The position numbers were made by a program, and so were the translations under genes. A DNA stretch of 64,000 nucleotides from an uncultured Oscillospiraceae bacterium (GTDB lineage Bacteria; Bacillota; Clostridia; Oscillospirales; Oscillospiraceae), in NCBI GenBank assembly GCA_947631845.1, contig CANRMY010000003.1, forward strand, positions 1 to 64,000. Direction: 5' to 3'. The notes beneath the pieces were generated by a model that did not search any database, had not been told where the DNA came from, and was given only the letters and a program-made list of their open reading frames with translations. Positions 36,817-45,148 of this stretch are shown here, piece by piece (the first letter of the stretch is position 1; each line of letters starts with the position of its first letter).

Positions 36817-37408
36817 TGAAAACCACCTGCTCTCCCTTTTTCAAAGCCCAACAGCCGCCGTCGGTGACGGCGCACTCCGTGCAGTTGCCGCCGCACGGGT
36901 GGGCGTCTGGGGAGGCGGTGGTGGAGCCGTCCCGGTACCGGACGTGGGCCTCCGGAAATGAAAATGGATTGGCCATGGACAGGCCAACCCACGCGCTGAA
37001 GATAATATGTAAATTGTCCGGGATCTTACACCCGCCGGACACGGCTTCGTTGACGGTCTCGTACTGCTTGGTAAAGCAGAGGATCTGACAGTGTGGATTC
37101 CGCCCGGCGATCTCTACCATATGCGCAAAATAAGAGGCGTCAGGGATGTCTCCGGAGACGTGGAAGCGGAAAAACCGCGACAGCATGACAGCGGCCTCCA
37201 CCTCCCGCCAGTAGGTATCGGGGTCGGTGTTCAAAACGTCGAGATTCCGCCGGTACGCCTCCCGGACGGAGGGCCTTAAGCGCTCAAGCTTTCTGGCGTA
37301 GCACTTTTTCTGGCAGGCGCATTGGCGGCACGTCAGAACGGCCGGCAGGGAGACGCTGGGAATCGCGCCCAGCTTGGAATTGCCTTTGGAGATACTCAGT
37401 GCGGGCAT
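36806..37408 (-). CDS. GP88-like phage protein
   Basis: 200 residues. GNSKLGAIPSVSLPAVLTCR followed by QCACQKKCYARKLERLRPSV matches the gene-product-88 family of actinophages and Bacillota elements; the CxCxxxC clusters (also CGGNCTECAVTDGGC near the C-terminus) suggest metal or Fe-S binding, as in radical-type or DUF proteins. Role unknown. AGGGGGTG precedes ATG 37408. Confidence 0.7.
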   Translation of the reverse strand: MPALSISKGNSKLGAIPSVSLPAVLTCRQCACQKKCYARKLERLRPSVREAYRRNLDVLNTDPDTYWREVEAAVMLSRFFRFHVSGDIPDASYFAHMVEIAGRNPHCQILCFTKQYETVNEAVSGGCKIPDNLHIIFSAWVGLSMANPFSFPEAHVRYRDGSTTASPDAHPCGGNCTECAVTDGGCWALKKGEQVVFNEH

Positions 37409-37459
37409 AGGCCACACCCCCTAATCAGAAATAAATTGAAGCAAAACTGCGAAATTCTA

Positions 37460-37831
37460 CTATGTTTGGTAACTGTACTTCTTATCCGAGCTCAGGTCGA
37501 TCTGCGCGGGTACAAGCTGATTCTCGTCGAAGTCCGCATAGATGATGACGGCCTCGGCATATTGCTGTGCGCCGGATTTATAGTAGGAGACCCACCTGTC
37601 GTCGATGGAATCGCCGTAGCCGTAGAGCGTAAAGACCGTGTCCGGGAATCTCCTGGACAAAAGGAGCATATCTTCGTCGTGGTCGTACCATTTGGCGGCG
37701 TTGACGGACCAGCCGGTATCCACGTTTCCGGGGTCGAAAACGTTCATCTTTCTGATTTCTTCCTCCAGATCCGCTCTCAGAAGAGGATTCACGCGGTCGA
37801 CCGTCAGCTCAAAATCGGTGTAATATCCCAT
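37460..37831 (-). CDS. Hypothetical protein
   Basis: 123 residues starting MGYYTDFELTVDRVNP; resembles widespread phage proteins of unknown role with a ferredoxin-like pattern (MLLLSRRFPDTVFTLYGYGD). Start 37831 follows GAAAGGAAC. Confidence 0.6.
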   Translation of the reverse strand: MGYYTDFELTVDRVNPLLRADLEEEIRKMNVFDPGNVDTGWSVNAAKWYDHDEDMLLLSRRFPDTVFTLYGYGDSIDDRWVSYYKSGAQQYAEAVIIYADFDENQLVPAQIDLSSDKKYSYQT

Positions 37832-37847
37832 ATTTTTTCTGTTCCTT

Positions 37848-37976
37848 TCATTTGTCGAACTGTCTCTCTTCCGGCCTGCCGATACCGACGCCAACCTTTT
37901 CACGCACTTTTTTGGTATCCAGCAGGTCGTTGATATCCAGAAAAGCCACGAAGTTGGCCGCCGTATATTCGACCAC
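37848..37976 (-). CDS. Possible small protein, 42 codons
   Basis: GTG 37976 lies 1 nt after the stop of the hydrolase gene, so it could be translated by coupling. Sequence VVEYTAANFVAFLDINDLLD, then a charged tail. Weak support. Confidence 0.3.
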   Translation of the reverse strand: MVEYTAANFVAFLDINDLLDTKKVREKVGVGIGRPEERQFDK

Positions 37977-37977
37977 C

Positions 37978-38604
37978 TCAGCTTTTATAGGGGGTTGGGA
38001 GGGAGTAATCCCACCTTGTCCCGCCGCGATAGGCGTTCCGGAAGTAGTTGTGTGAACCGTCCCCGGTATACCAGCGGTAATCGGCGGGCAGTACGCGTCC
38101 CACCTCCGTAAAACCGAAGGATTCCAGCGTCCAGCGCTCCAACACGTCCCGCGCCAGCCACAGCAGATCGTCCCGCACGGGGAAGGCCTCACTGTAGTAG
38201 AATCGGTTCGGCGATGTGATGACCGACGCCACCGTTACCGGCTCCGGCTGATCGTCCACGCGGTTACAGACAACCCAACCAATGCACGCCACTTCTGTCT
38301 TACTCTCGATTCCACCAGCCTCACCCCACATGAGCTTGGCCAGCATGACGACCTCCGCCTCGGTGTACCGGGGATAGAGCTTCGCCTGACACCGCCACCA
38401 CTCGTCGGACAGCGCCCTGATGGCCTCGGAATCCTCCGAAACGCCCAGCTCCCGCAACAGCTCCGCCGCCTGGTGTACCTCCTCCTGGCGGGACTGCAGG
38501 TCCGTCTTTCCGCCGCCGGCGGCGCTTGCTGAGGCCGTCAGTACCGCCGCCGCGAAAGAGCACATGGCGGCGGCGGTCACAAGGAAAATGAAAAGCTTTT
38601 TCAT
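37978..38604 (-). CDS. Secreted cell-wall hydrolase, SleB type
   Basis: 208 residues. Signal peptide 1-28 (LFIFLVTAAAMCSFAAAVLT, SASA). Catalytic Hydrolase_2 domain from about 80: VVMLAKLMWGEAGGIESKTE with the likely catalytic Glu, then VACIGWVVCNRV. This family (SleB/CwlJ) cleaves muropeptide glycan as a lytic transglycosylase or amidase. In the element it may serve lysis or wall penetration; no holin is seen next to it. Confidence 0.87.
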   Translation of the reverse strand: MKKLFIFLVTAAAMCSFAAAVLTASASAAGGGKTDLQSRQEEVHQAAELLRELGVSEDSEAIRALSDEWWRCQAKLYPRYTEAEVVMLAKLMWGEAGGIESKTEVACIGWVVCNRVDDQPEPVTVASVITSPNRFYYSEAFPVRDDLLWLARDVLERWTLESFGFTEVGRVLPADYRWYTGDGSHNYFRNAYRGGTRWDYSLPTPYKS

Positions 38605-38627
38605 AATCGTTCACATCCTTAAATTAT

Positions 38628-38665
38628 TCGGGCCGCCAAGAGAGGCGGCCCCTACAGGTACGTTA
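38628..38665. repeat. Single GC-rich palindromic repeat inside the element
   Basis: GGGCCGCCAAGAGAGGCGGCC followed by CCTACAGGTACG, the same type as the chromosomal arrays, between the hydrolase and the PAPS-reductase-like gene. Confidence 0.6.
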
Positions 38666-38690
38666 TACGAAATGCGTTGGGCTGTAAGGT

Positions 38691-39493
38691 TCAGCTCCGA
38701 CGTAGTGCGGCGTAAAACGCTTTTGTGTTTATTTTTCTGCCGGTTTTCAGCCACTCGTCCTCCAGCCGGAAACGATGTTCCAGGTCGAAAACGCCGCCGG
38801 AAGAATTCTTCATGGGGCGCGAGATTCTATACTGAAGCGCCCGCAGTTTTCCCAATAGGCGGGAAGAAGGTGGTACATGTTCCGCAGCTCCCCGATGTTC
38901 TTGTTGCAGCAGCACCAGCAGCTGACCCGGTCTAAGATGTCGTAAAGGTCGATGCCGTCCTCCTGCCAGGCGTATCCGCGGCTCCGGCAAAAGGCGAGGC
39001 AGTCGGCCTCCGTCATGCCCCACTCCACCAGGGGAAGGCGCTTGCCCTCGGAGCGGGCCTTTTCGAACCTCTGCGGCTCGTCGGCGGCGATGCCCACGTA
39101 ATCCACAACGGCATCGCCTACGGACGACTTGTACCGGCGGATGGCCTGCAATTTTTTTTGCTCCGTGCCCCACCGGCAGGGGCCGCCGCACCAGCCGTAG
39201 CCGTTGTGCGTACCGGAGCCGTCCCGGTTTTTGACCTCCCTCTCCAGCATGGAGTAGAGGAAGGGCTCAGATGGGTAGAGCTCGACGAACTCGACGCCGC
39301 GCTCCGCCAGCATCGGCTTTACTGCGTCCCGAAGGCGGTAGATCGCGGAAAACTCCATACCCGTATCATAAAAAATAACGGCGTCCAAAGGCCGCCGTTC
39401 CTCTAAAAGCCGCAACAGCATGGCAAGGCTGTCCTTGCCAAAACTCACACTGGCAATGTATTTCACACCACTCACTGGCCGACTGCCGGTCAA
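38691..39493 (-). pseudogene. PAPS-reductase-family protein, frameshifted near its C-terminus
   Basis: N-ATPase pyrophosphatase-type fold: ASVSFGKDSLAMLLRLLEE carries the SxGKDS PP-loop, FYDTGMEFSAIYRLRD follows, and two cysteine groups (CGGPCRWG; SCWCCCNKN) could bind Fe-S or zinc. The first frame ends early at 38810 (...FSIESRAP). A different frame carries LRALQYRISRPMKNSSGGVF, HRFRLEDEWLKTGRK and ends at 38691, as expected for the family. One missing A in GGGAAAACTG (38847-38850) explains it. Phage relatives act in base modification or sulfur transfer; here the role is unknown. Start uncertain. Confidence 0.7.
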
Positions 39494-39663
39494 GCGAGCA
39501 ACATCTTAATCCTCCCAAGCTACTGGCAGATCACTGCTTTCACGCTGTAACAAGAAATTTTACGCCAAACTTATCAATCCTTTGGCAACCCGGTTTACCG
39601 GGATCGGTGTTACTCCTTTCTGAAATTCATTGTGTTAACCTCATATGTATTTTATTTCTTGGA

Positions 39664-40041
39664 TCAATCTGGCTTGTCCCACCAGTTAAAGCCTTTGTTG
39701 GCGTCTCCGTATTGGAGATATGTTTTCGGGACAAAGGAATCCTCGTCGCCGGGACGGCAAACGTTGGGATACACCTCATAGCCGATTTCCTTCATGCGCG
39801 GAATAAATTCCGGCTCCACGCCTATATAGGCCATGCCAGGATCTCCGTGCCCGCAGCAACAGCCGGTGGTCTTGATACCGATCTCCCAGAGGTTGAGGAT
39901 CTCCGGCAGAAGACACTTGTCGACCGCCGCTATATACGGGGCCGGAGGATCGCCCGGAAGACACGGGTCGTGCGTCAGCCACGGGAGCATGATATTGTAG
40001 GCACAGTCATAGGTGCCAAAGCGGATGTCTTTACAGTTCAT
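39664..40041 (-). CDS. Hypothetical Cys/His-rich protein
   Basis: 125 residues with TGCCCGHGDPGMAYIGVEPE, a likely metal site. GGGAGGT fixes the start. Seen in Clostridial phages; function unknown. Confidence 0.6.
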   Translation of the reverse strand: MNCKDIRFGTYDCAYNIMLPWLTHDPCLPGDPPAPYIAAVDKCLLPEILNLWEIGIKTTGCCCGHGDPGMAYIGVEPEFIPRMKEIGYEVYPNVCRPGDEDSFVPKTYLQYGDANKGFNWWDKPD

Positions 40042-40061
40042 GTTTTGTACCTCCCGGCCTG

Positions 40062-40379
40062 TTACCACGGGTGTTTGCTGTAGAGCTCGGAAAGCTCACG
40101 GTGGTCGCCGTCCGCTTCCTCCACGTTTGCCCAGGGGAAGAAGGGGACGCGGTAGGTAAGGCCGGCGTCGGTTCTGATGACGGCCATGCGCTTGTCAAAC
40201 CAGTGAGAGCCGTCCGGCGTCTCGGCGGATTTGCAGTATGTCTTGCATCGGTATACTTTTAAAAACGTGAAATACCCAAGCGAATAGTTGCCTCTGTCAA
40301 AGAACCGCTTGCCGATAAGATCGCCGGGGTGGGCGCGTTTCCACCGGGTGCGAAGCCGGAAATGTTTATCGTCTGTCAT
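40062..40379 (-). CDS. Hypothetical protein
   Basis: 105 residues, basic and aromatic (GNYSLGYFTFLKVYRCKTYC); not recognised. ATGA overlap with the upstream gene. Confidence 0.58.
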   Translation of the reverse strand: MTDDKHFRLRTRWKRAHPGDLIGKRFFDRGNYSLGYFTFLKVYRCKTYCKSAETPDGSHWFDKRMAVIRTDAGLTYRVPFFPWANVEEADGDHRELSELYSKHPW

Positions 40380-40741
40380 GTGCTCACCTCTCTTGTGCTT
40401 TGGGTTAATTCGTTTCTTGCTGTCATGAGCCGGTCGATGATGGCGTCCAGATCCTCGCGGGTGCAGGTATAGAGGTTGACGGAATCGGGGAGGAGCAGGA
40501 CAGGAATGTTGCGAACACTGCGTTTGATCCCGTCGTATAAATTTCTCACTTCATCCAGGGTGACACAGTCCTGTCTGTAGGTGACAACGATCATTTCGTC
40601 CCGCGAGACTTTAACGCCGGCGACAAGCATATTGTCGCCAAGAATCCGGCTGCCGTCTATCGGGACCGCGTTTGTATAGGGGACGTAGGCGGGACTTGTA
40701 TATTGGGCTGGGCTGACGGTGATGCGAGCCGGTGTACGCAC
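40376..40741 (-). CDS. Hypothetical protein
   Basis: 121 residues (VKVSRDEMIVVTYRQDCVTL); mixed alpha/beta, not recognised. Confidence 0.55.
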   Translation of the reverse strand: MRTPARITVSPAQYTSPAYVPYTNAVPIDGSRILGDNMLVAGVKVSRDEMIVVTYRQDCVTLDEVRNLYDGIKRSVRNIPVLLLPDSVNLYTCTREDLDAIIDRLMTARNELTQSTREVST

Positions 40742-40757
40742 GGTAAAACGGACCCCC

Positions 40758-41132
40758 TTACATCATTAGAATCAGGAAGGTAATCTCGATTTGCAGGATG
40801 TGGAGGAGCTGGTCGGTCACCAGGTTGATTTTGTGCCGGTTGGCCTTCAAATCGTCGACGATGCCGTGCAAAATGGAATTGGCAGACCACATGAGGAAAA
40901 ACGGCAGACCCACCTGAAAACCGAAATAGGCCGCGATCGGGAGCATGACCATGAAGGACCACGACATGGCGTGCATGGCCAGCGCCATGATCCAATCAAA
41001 CCGGTACAGCCTGTCCGGCGCGTTTTTCTCCCACCAGCTCTTTTGCTTGGCGTCGGCGAGCCAACCCTGGAGGGTATAGTCGTCGAGGACGTGAAGGAAA
41101 AACATTGACAGAAGCGCGAAAATCCTACTCAT
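40758..41132 (-). CDS. DUF3307-like membrane protein
   Basis: 124 residues, about four hydrophobic segments. FFLHVLDDYTLQGWLADAKQ and ILHGIVDDLKANRHKINLVT with DQLLHILQI are the DUF3307 pattern. Function unknown. AGAGGTGG precedes ATG 41132. Confidence 0.72.
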   Translation of the reverse strand: MSRIFALLSMFFLHVLDDYTLQGWLADAKQKSWWEKNAPDRLYRFDWIMALAMHAMSWSFMVMLPIAAYFGFQVGLPFFLMWSANSILHGIVDDLKANRHKINLVTDQLLHILQIEITFLILMM

Positions 41133-41253
41133 AAAACCACCTCTCATATTTTTTGGATAAGCGCCCGCGCTGCGTCTTTTCATCAGCCGCCGCCAGCCCA
41201 TCGCCCTGAATACGGCACTTAACTTCTCGCGCTTCCTCGCCCGCTTGGCGCCA

Positions 41254-41329
41254 TGGTGCCAACGGTGGGACTTGAACCCACGACCCCTTCATTAAAAGTG
41301 CGGTGCTCTACCAACTGAGCTGCGTTGGC
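41254..41329 (-). tRNA. tRNA-Lys-like (TTT), anticodon stem mismatched
   Basis: Complete 76-nt frame with acceptor GCCAACG/CGTTGGC, D-stem GCTC/GAGC, loop CTTTTAA, T-arm GTGGG-TTCAAGT-CCCAC and encoded CCA. The anticodon stem CCGCA/TGAAG has two mismatches (positions 28-42, 29-41). Either a degenerate element-encoded tRNA or one recently damaged. Confidence 0.75.
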
Positions 41330-41449
41330 GTAAATGCGGGCGGCGGATTTCACAAAGCGCCGTTTATCCGCTCTTGTATTGCCCGACTTGTAACGGCTCT
41401 TTCGGTCTTGATCCGTCCGGCTTTCACGGATGGGGCGTCCCCCAGCATT
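41330..41449. other. Spacer between two tRNA-like genes, several hairpins, no gene
   Basis: Contains ATCCGT/ACGGAT and GGGGGACGCCCC hairpins on the minus strand but no ORF with a ribosome-binding site. Confidence 0.4.
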
Positions 41450-41518
41450 CACCCCCAGCCGGATTTGAACCGGCACTCAGTCTTAAAAGGCCAGCTCTGC
41501 CATTTGAGCTATGAGAGC
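41450..41518 (-). tRNA. Degenerate tRNA-like gene (Lys-like loop)
   Basis: Acceptor GCTCTCA pairs with TGGGGGT using three G-U pairs; D-arm GCTC/GAGC and T-arm GCCGG-TTCAAAT-CCGGC are sound; loop CTTTTAA suggests TTT, but the anticodon stem pairs poorly. No CCA encoded. Anticodon assignment is uncertain; may be a pseudo-tRNA. Confidence 0.5.
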
Positions 41519-41519
41519 A

Positions 41520-41890
41520 TATAAAGTGTGCGGGCGTGGATTTGCACCACGCATGGCTCCAATCCATGGACGTCCGCTCCATGCGGACGCGAGGAGCCTA
41601 TCCCTGTTAGCGTCTACTATTGCGCGGGCCTCGATTGCGAGACAACACGCTTTACCACGTCCCACACGTTCCCGTGTGGCGTGTCTATTCCGCCACCGCA
41701 CACATTTGGCACTACAAACCGTGCCAGGTTTCTAAACCCCATAGCCTCGGCACATCCCGGATATTGGGAGGTCTACCGCTATGGCGTTATCTATATCTAC
41801 CCAAGGCCGACGCTCTATTTCCGCGAAGGATCGCAGCTGTCAACCACGACGGTGTGGGTAAATACCTTTGTTACCCCTCTAATCAAATAA
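41520..41890 (-). ncRNA. Candidate structured RNA next to the tRNA-like genes
   Basis: No supported gene. On the minus strand GTGTGCGG (complement 41696-41703) pairs perfectly with CCGCACAC (complement 41526-41533) around 162 nt that include CACACG-GGAA-CGTGTG, CGTCCGC/GCGGACG, CATGG/CCATG and a T-arm-like GTGG-TGCAAAT-CCAC; upstream lie TGGCAC/GTGCCA and GGTTT/AAACC hairpins. Ends look tRNA-like (TGGCGGAATAGACACGC). Could be an intron-bearing tRNA or a phage ornate RNA beside tRNAs (as GOLLD/ROOL are). Confidence 0.4.
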
Positions 41891-41896
41891 CGGGGC

Positions 41897-42190
41897 TCAA
41901 GGCGCCTCGGATTCTGTTGCATTTTCTGCGCCGTTGAGGGCTCGTTTTAGCTCGTCATACGTCACTGGATACCCGGTGCCGGCACCTACCAATTTGTCGA
42001 TCAATTTGGCGCTGCCTGTCTGCTCGTTCCACACATTTGCCATATCTCTTATGATATCGTAGGCGGAGCGGAGTACCCCGCTGGCGTCCGTCAGGCCGAT
42101 ACCCAGTTCGGCCAGGCGGCCTTGTAAAATCTCCGGGTGCCCTGCCGTACTCATCACACTCTCCGGTGTTATCGTCCTGTCTGCGTTCAT
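41897..42190 (-). CDS. Hypothetical protein
   Basis: 97 residues, helical (LQGRLAELGIGLTDASGVLR); not recognised. AGGAGCGA precedes the start; overlaps the upstream gene by 4 nt. Confidence 0.6.
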   Translation of the reverse strand: MNADRTITPESVMSTAGHPEILQGRLAELGIGLTDASGVLRSAYDIIRDMANVWNEQTGSAKLIDKLVGAGTGYPVTYDELKRALNGAENATESEAP

Positions 42191-42603
42191 TGGATCGCTC
42201 CTTTATCCTTTGCGTCTTGCCGCAGGACGCGCGGGTAGTATGTACGGTTCTCCATGCGGCTCTCGGCCTTTCTGGTTTTCCCAAGGGCCTCCCGGAGGAG
42301 GTTCATCATATTGCGGCCCCTTTCGCTGTTGAGAAACTGCACCAGCGGCTCCAAGATCTCACAGGTGTCCTTGTAAGCGCGGCGGAGCTGGCGGCATTTC
42401 TGGAGCTTGGTGGCCACCTTGGCCCGTTCGCGGTAATCGAGCCCTTCCAGCTCCAGCTTGTGCAGGAGGTCCTGGGTAAGCTCGTCCATGCGGTGGACCT
42501 GGTCGCCGCTCCAGGCGTAGTCCCTGACGGCGGCCTCCATCAGCTCACACACGTTGCTGATGTTTTGGGAGAATGGGGGAATCGTAGGGGATTTCTTTGA
42601 CAT
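42187..42603 (-). CDS. Hypothetical helical protein
   Basis: 138 residues, strongly helical and charged (KLELEGLDYRERAKVATKLQ, CRQLRRAYKDTCEILEPLVQ); pattern of phage proteins of unknown role. Confidence 0.6.
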   Translation of the reverse strand: MSKKSPTIPPFSQNISNVCELMEAAVRDYAWSGDQVHRMDELTQDLLHKLELEGLDYRERAKVATKLQKCRQLRRAYKDTCEILEPLVQFLNSERGRNMMNLLREALGKTRKAESRMENRTYYPRVLRQDAKDKGAIQ

Positions 42604-42630
42604 GGTATCACCTCGATTCGTTGTGATTAT

Positions 42631-42843
42631 TTATATTTTCTCTAAACAGCGTTTCCACGGGGCGGCTTCATAGGCATCGTCGTAGGGAGGCCCTTGGGTT
42701 AGGACGGCAATGTGTGAGTCTGAGTTGTAGAATATCTGCTCAACATCGGTTGCCCAACATTCCCAGTCGCTGTCACTCATGACCCTTGCGTCATCCGGAA
42801 TACCGCACTGTTCAAAAATGTCACGGAGTTGCTTCGCTGTCAA
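42631..42843 (-). CDS. Hypothetical small protein
   Basis: 70 residues (QLRDIFEQCGIPDDARVMSD); acidic, similar in style to small phage proteins with a DNA-mimic-like charge. Not recognised. Confidence 0.5.
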   Translation of the reverse strand: MTAKQLRDIFEQCGIPDDARVMSDSDWECWATDVEQIFYNSDSHIAVLTQGPPYDDAYEAAPWKRCLEKI

Positions 42844-43034
42844 CGGACCACCTCCACCGTCGCCCTGTCTACCCAGTGGTAATCGAACTCTATTTCCCCG
42901 TCGTCACCCATATCTGCCGATGTGATGATGATCGGGACGGAGCCTGTCATCTTATCTATGTAATAGCCATACACCCACTGATGGGTGAACACATCTTTGG
43001 CGCGATATCGAGGCGGCGAGATGTCCTTTCCCAT
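42840..43034 (-). CDS. YopX-like small protein
   Basis: 64 residues. PRYRAKDVFTHQWVYGYYID is the N-terminal YopX pattern found across Bacillota prophages. Short compared with full YopX (about 130). Function unknown. Confidence 0.55.
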   Translation of the reverse strand: MGKDISPPRYRAKDVFTHQWVYGYYIDKMTGSVPIIITSADMGDDGEIEFDYHWVDRATVEVVR

Positions 43035-43040
43035 AAGGCG

Positions 43041-43526
43041 TCACTCCTTTTGCATAATCATTTTCTGATGCCAATAGCCGTTGTGGATGGCCTCCGCTTT
43101 GTAGAATTCTTCCTCTCTGAAGCCGGCGGAGGAGCGGCACAGCACCTGACAGTCCTTGTGCTCCGGGATCGGGTCATCGTCAAAAACCAGGTAGCTTTCA
43201 ACCTCCGGGTGCCTGGATAGCCACCGGGAGATTTCCTCTCCTCTTGCCCAGCCACGCGAAAGGGGAGTACGCCCCAGGATTTTAATGCCCTCCCGAAGGC
43301 CGCCGTTTATAAGACACTCCTTGTAGTTGCCGTCGGAACGCCAGGTGGATGTGACCACGATGGAGTAGCCGTATTTCTCGCAAAACTCGGAAACCCACTG
43401 AACGGCCTGGAGATTGTTAACCCGGTTATCGTCCGGGAAATTGTAGCGGCAGACCCATTGTCCGGAGCGCCGCGACCATATAGGGGTGTTGACTACGCCG
43501 TCGTAGTCGAGAAAAACAACGTTCAT
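43041..43526 (-). CDS. HAD phosphatase of the RNA-repair-associated (Swiss Army Knife) type
   Basis: 161 residues. VVFLDYDGVVNTP (Asp7, Asp9), IVVTSTWRSDG as motif II, and YLVFDDDPIPEH as motif IV. This resembles HAD domains found with RNA ligases in RNA-repair loci. Might process RNA 3' ends for the RNA ligase at 46 kb; that link is inference. Confidence 0.75.
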   Translation of the reverse strand: MNVVFLDYDGVVNTPIWSRRSGQWVCRYNFPDDNRVNNLQAVQWVSEFCEKYGYSIVVTSTWRSDGNYKECLINGGLREGIKILGRTPLSRGWARGEEISRWLSRHPEVESYLVFDDDPIPEHKDCQVLCRSSAGFREEEFYKAEAIHNGYWHQKMIMQKE

Positions 43527-43634
43527 TAAATCACTCCTTTGGAGCAGTATGCGGAATGGTAAATGTAGGTAAAAGCAGCTCCAAGGACAGTAATTTCGCG
43601 AGGCAGAGATGTTGTTGCATATTTTGTTTCCTTA

Positions 43635-43898
43635 CTACATTCTATACAGGAGGCTTTCTGGCGGGACTTCATGGCCGACCTCCCATTTCTCTTTTTCTTT
43701 CCTGTAGCTTTCTATCATATTACGGAACAGACGGCATCGTAGATAACGAGTCTTGAACTCCTCAAAGCACCAGACGCAATCACTGACATCTTTATCCGGT
43801 TCTCCAAAATTGCCACACCCTGTTAATAGGAACAACCTTTCCCGGTAGTCATAACCACCTCCGTCAACTTTATCGAGAATGAAATCAGATTCCTTCAT
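43635..43898 (-). CDS. Hypothetical small protein
   Basis: 87 residues (DKVDGGGYDYRERLFLLTGC, CVWCFEEFKTRYLRCRLF); Cys-rich middle. AT-rich. Not recognised. Confidence 0.5.
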   Translation of the reverse strand: MKESDFILDKVDGGGYDYRERLFLLTGCGNFGEPDKDVSDCVWCFEEFKTRYLRCRLFRNMIESYRKEKEKWEVGHEVPPESLLYRM

Positions 43899-43921
43899 GT
43901 AAGTATCTCTCCTTTACGAAA

Positions 43922-44173
43922 CTAAACTTTTGTCCACTCAAGAAGAACGGAACGGCCATCGTCCAATTCTTGGAGTGCATCTTCACTTGTGTCTAACCAC
44001 TGCTGTTCGGTCTTCCCGCACTTGGTACATTGACAGAGACAAAGCCTGAGCGGATAACCCATCGAATCCTGCTGTAAAACATTTGACCGCTCCACTATCT
44101 TGAAGTCGTGTCCGGTAAAAGGGTGCCTGTGCTTCATCGTTCTACTCCTTTCACGAAACTCGACTTTTATCAA
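43922..44173 (-). CDS. Small CxxC protein
   Basis: 83 residues with CLCQCTKCGKTEQQW, a possible zinc knuckle. ATGA overlap with the next gene upstream. Confidence 0.55.
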   Translation of the reverse strand: MIKVEFRERSRTMKHRHPFTGHDFKIVERSNVLQQDSMGYPLRLCLCQCTKCGKTEQQWLDTSEDALQELDDGRSVLLEWTKV

Positions 44174-44382
44174 TCATACGGACGACCACAAGAGCTGCTG
44201 GTCCGAAGCGTAATCCGACGCTCACAACACGGACACTCAATATATTCCTCCACCTCATGGAAGAAATTATTTCCGTCACGCTTCACATCTTCATCCGTGT
44301 ATGAAAGGACCGCCCCGCAAGTACAAGTGACGGTCTTCTCTGGGTGCTTTATGACCTTCATTTTTATGACCTCCTTGTTCAC
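44170..44382 (-). CDS. Small zinc-finger-like protein
   Basis: 70 residues; CTCGAVLSYTDEDVKRDGNN and CPCCERRITL give a four-cysteine zinc site. Common in phage genomes. Overlaps its upstream neighbour by 4 nt. Confidence 0.6.
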   Translation of the reverse strand: MNKEVIKMKVIKHPEKTVTCTCGAVLSYTDEDVKRDGNNFFHEVEEYIECPCCERRITLRTSSSCGRPYD

Positions 44383-44633
44383 GAAACTTTACTTTCATTG
44401 AGCCGTTTTGCGTGTGCCTTTGCTGCTGCTTCCGAGAAGTGCGCCATCCGGAACCACTCTATTGGGGCCACAAATCGACGATACCAAGGGATGAAATGGA
44501 AACGCCACTTCATGACCCTGAAATCAAACCCAAAATATACTAAGAGCTGACCTTTGAAGCTGTATGGAGAGACATCGTAGTAGATGTTGTCGTCCTTTCC
44601 GTAGAATCTATTAACATGATATATTGTCATCAA
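44379..44633 (-). CDS. Hypothetical small protein
   Basis: 84 residues, aromatic (YHVNRFYGKDDNIYYDVSPY); not recognised. Lies directly downstream of the structured gap at 44640-44858. Confidence 0.55.
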   Translation of the reverse strand: MMTIYHVNRFYGKDDNIYYDVSPYSFKGQLLVYFGFDFRVMKWRFHFIPWYRRFVAPIEWFRMAHFSEAAAKAHAKRLNESKVS

Positions 44634-44639
44634 ACCACG

Positions 44640-44858
44640 CTTTCGTCATGATTCTCACGCGGTTATCGCCTTGTTTGCCCGTGTGTAATAGCTTTCACCA
44701 CCCTTGTCTGGTCACGTACCAAGGTCGCTTCTACAGGCACCAGACTATTCTCCCCTTGGCCGGATACCGATTTTACCTTGAATCGGACGGCGCACAGTGA
44801 TGTTCTTTGGTTAACGGTACTCCACAAGCCGTGTGCGGCAGCTCCCGGATAGCACGAC
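44640..44858 (-). ncRNA. Candidate structured RNA or intron remnant
   Basis: About 220 bp without an ordinary gene. On the minus strand: GCCGCACAC/... hairpins, CCGATT...AATCGG, CCAAGG...CCTTGG enclosing GGGGAGAATAGTCTGG, and GTCTGG/CCAGAC. AGAATAGTCT resembles the S side of a group I P7. A short ORF (44859-44918, MKEGKLVKYRFCKHGFIHE) precedes it, and protein-like GKQGDNRVRIMTKAWFDDN follows in an open frame, as if a small gene were interrupted. Confidence 0.4.
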
Positions 44859-44921
44859 TCATTCGTGGATGAAACCGTGCTTGCAGAACCGGTATTTTAC
44901 AAGCTTTCCTTCTTTCATCTG

Positions 44922-45136
44922 TTATTGCGGGCGCCTCCACACGTTGCAGAACTTGCAACTAAGGTTTGAGCACTCGCCGCAGTCTTGACCGTCGGGGGAT
45001 GTACCTCCGCAGTCATGAAAACCGCCCAGCTCATCGTAGTGGAAATCACTGGATACGGTAGGATAGTAGAGGATGGAGATGTCCTTCTGGACTTGATCTC
45101 GTCCGGGATTTTGTAGGCTTCTTTTTCTGTCTCCAT
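44922..45136 (-). pseudogene. Small Cys-rich protein gene with one-base frameshift
   Basis: From ATG 45136 (GGAGCGG upstream) the frame reads METEKEAYKIPDEIK, then shifts at about 45090. In the next frame it continues VQKDISILYYPTVSSDFHYD and ends with CGECSNLSCKFCNVWRRPQ at 44922, a clear zinc-type cysteine cluster. One missing base restores a 71-residue protein. Without the shift, a basic, Cys-poor peptide would result. Confidence 0.55.
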
Positions 45137-45148
45137 AGAACCGCTCCT

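Noticed and set aside
36806..36961. Overlapping rightward frames within the GP88-like gene
   Set aside because: Opposite to a Cys-rich conserved protein and without ribosome-binding sites.
41520..41703. Confident tRNA-Leu or tRNA-Pro call
   Set aside because: Acceptor and T-arm are plausible, but the distance between D-arm and T-arm is more than 100 nt and the anticodon cannot be fixed.
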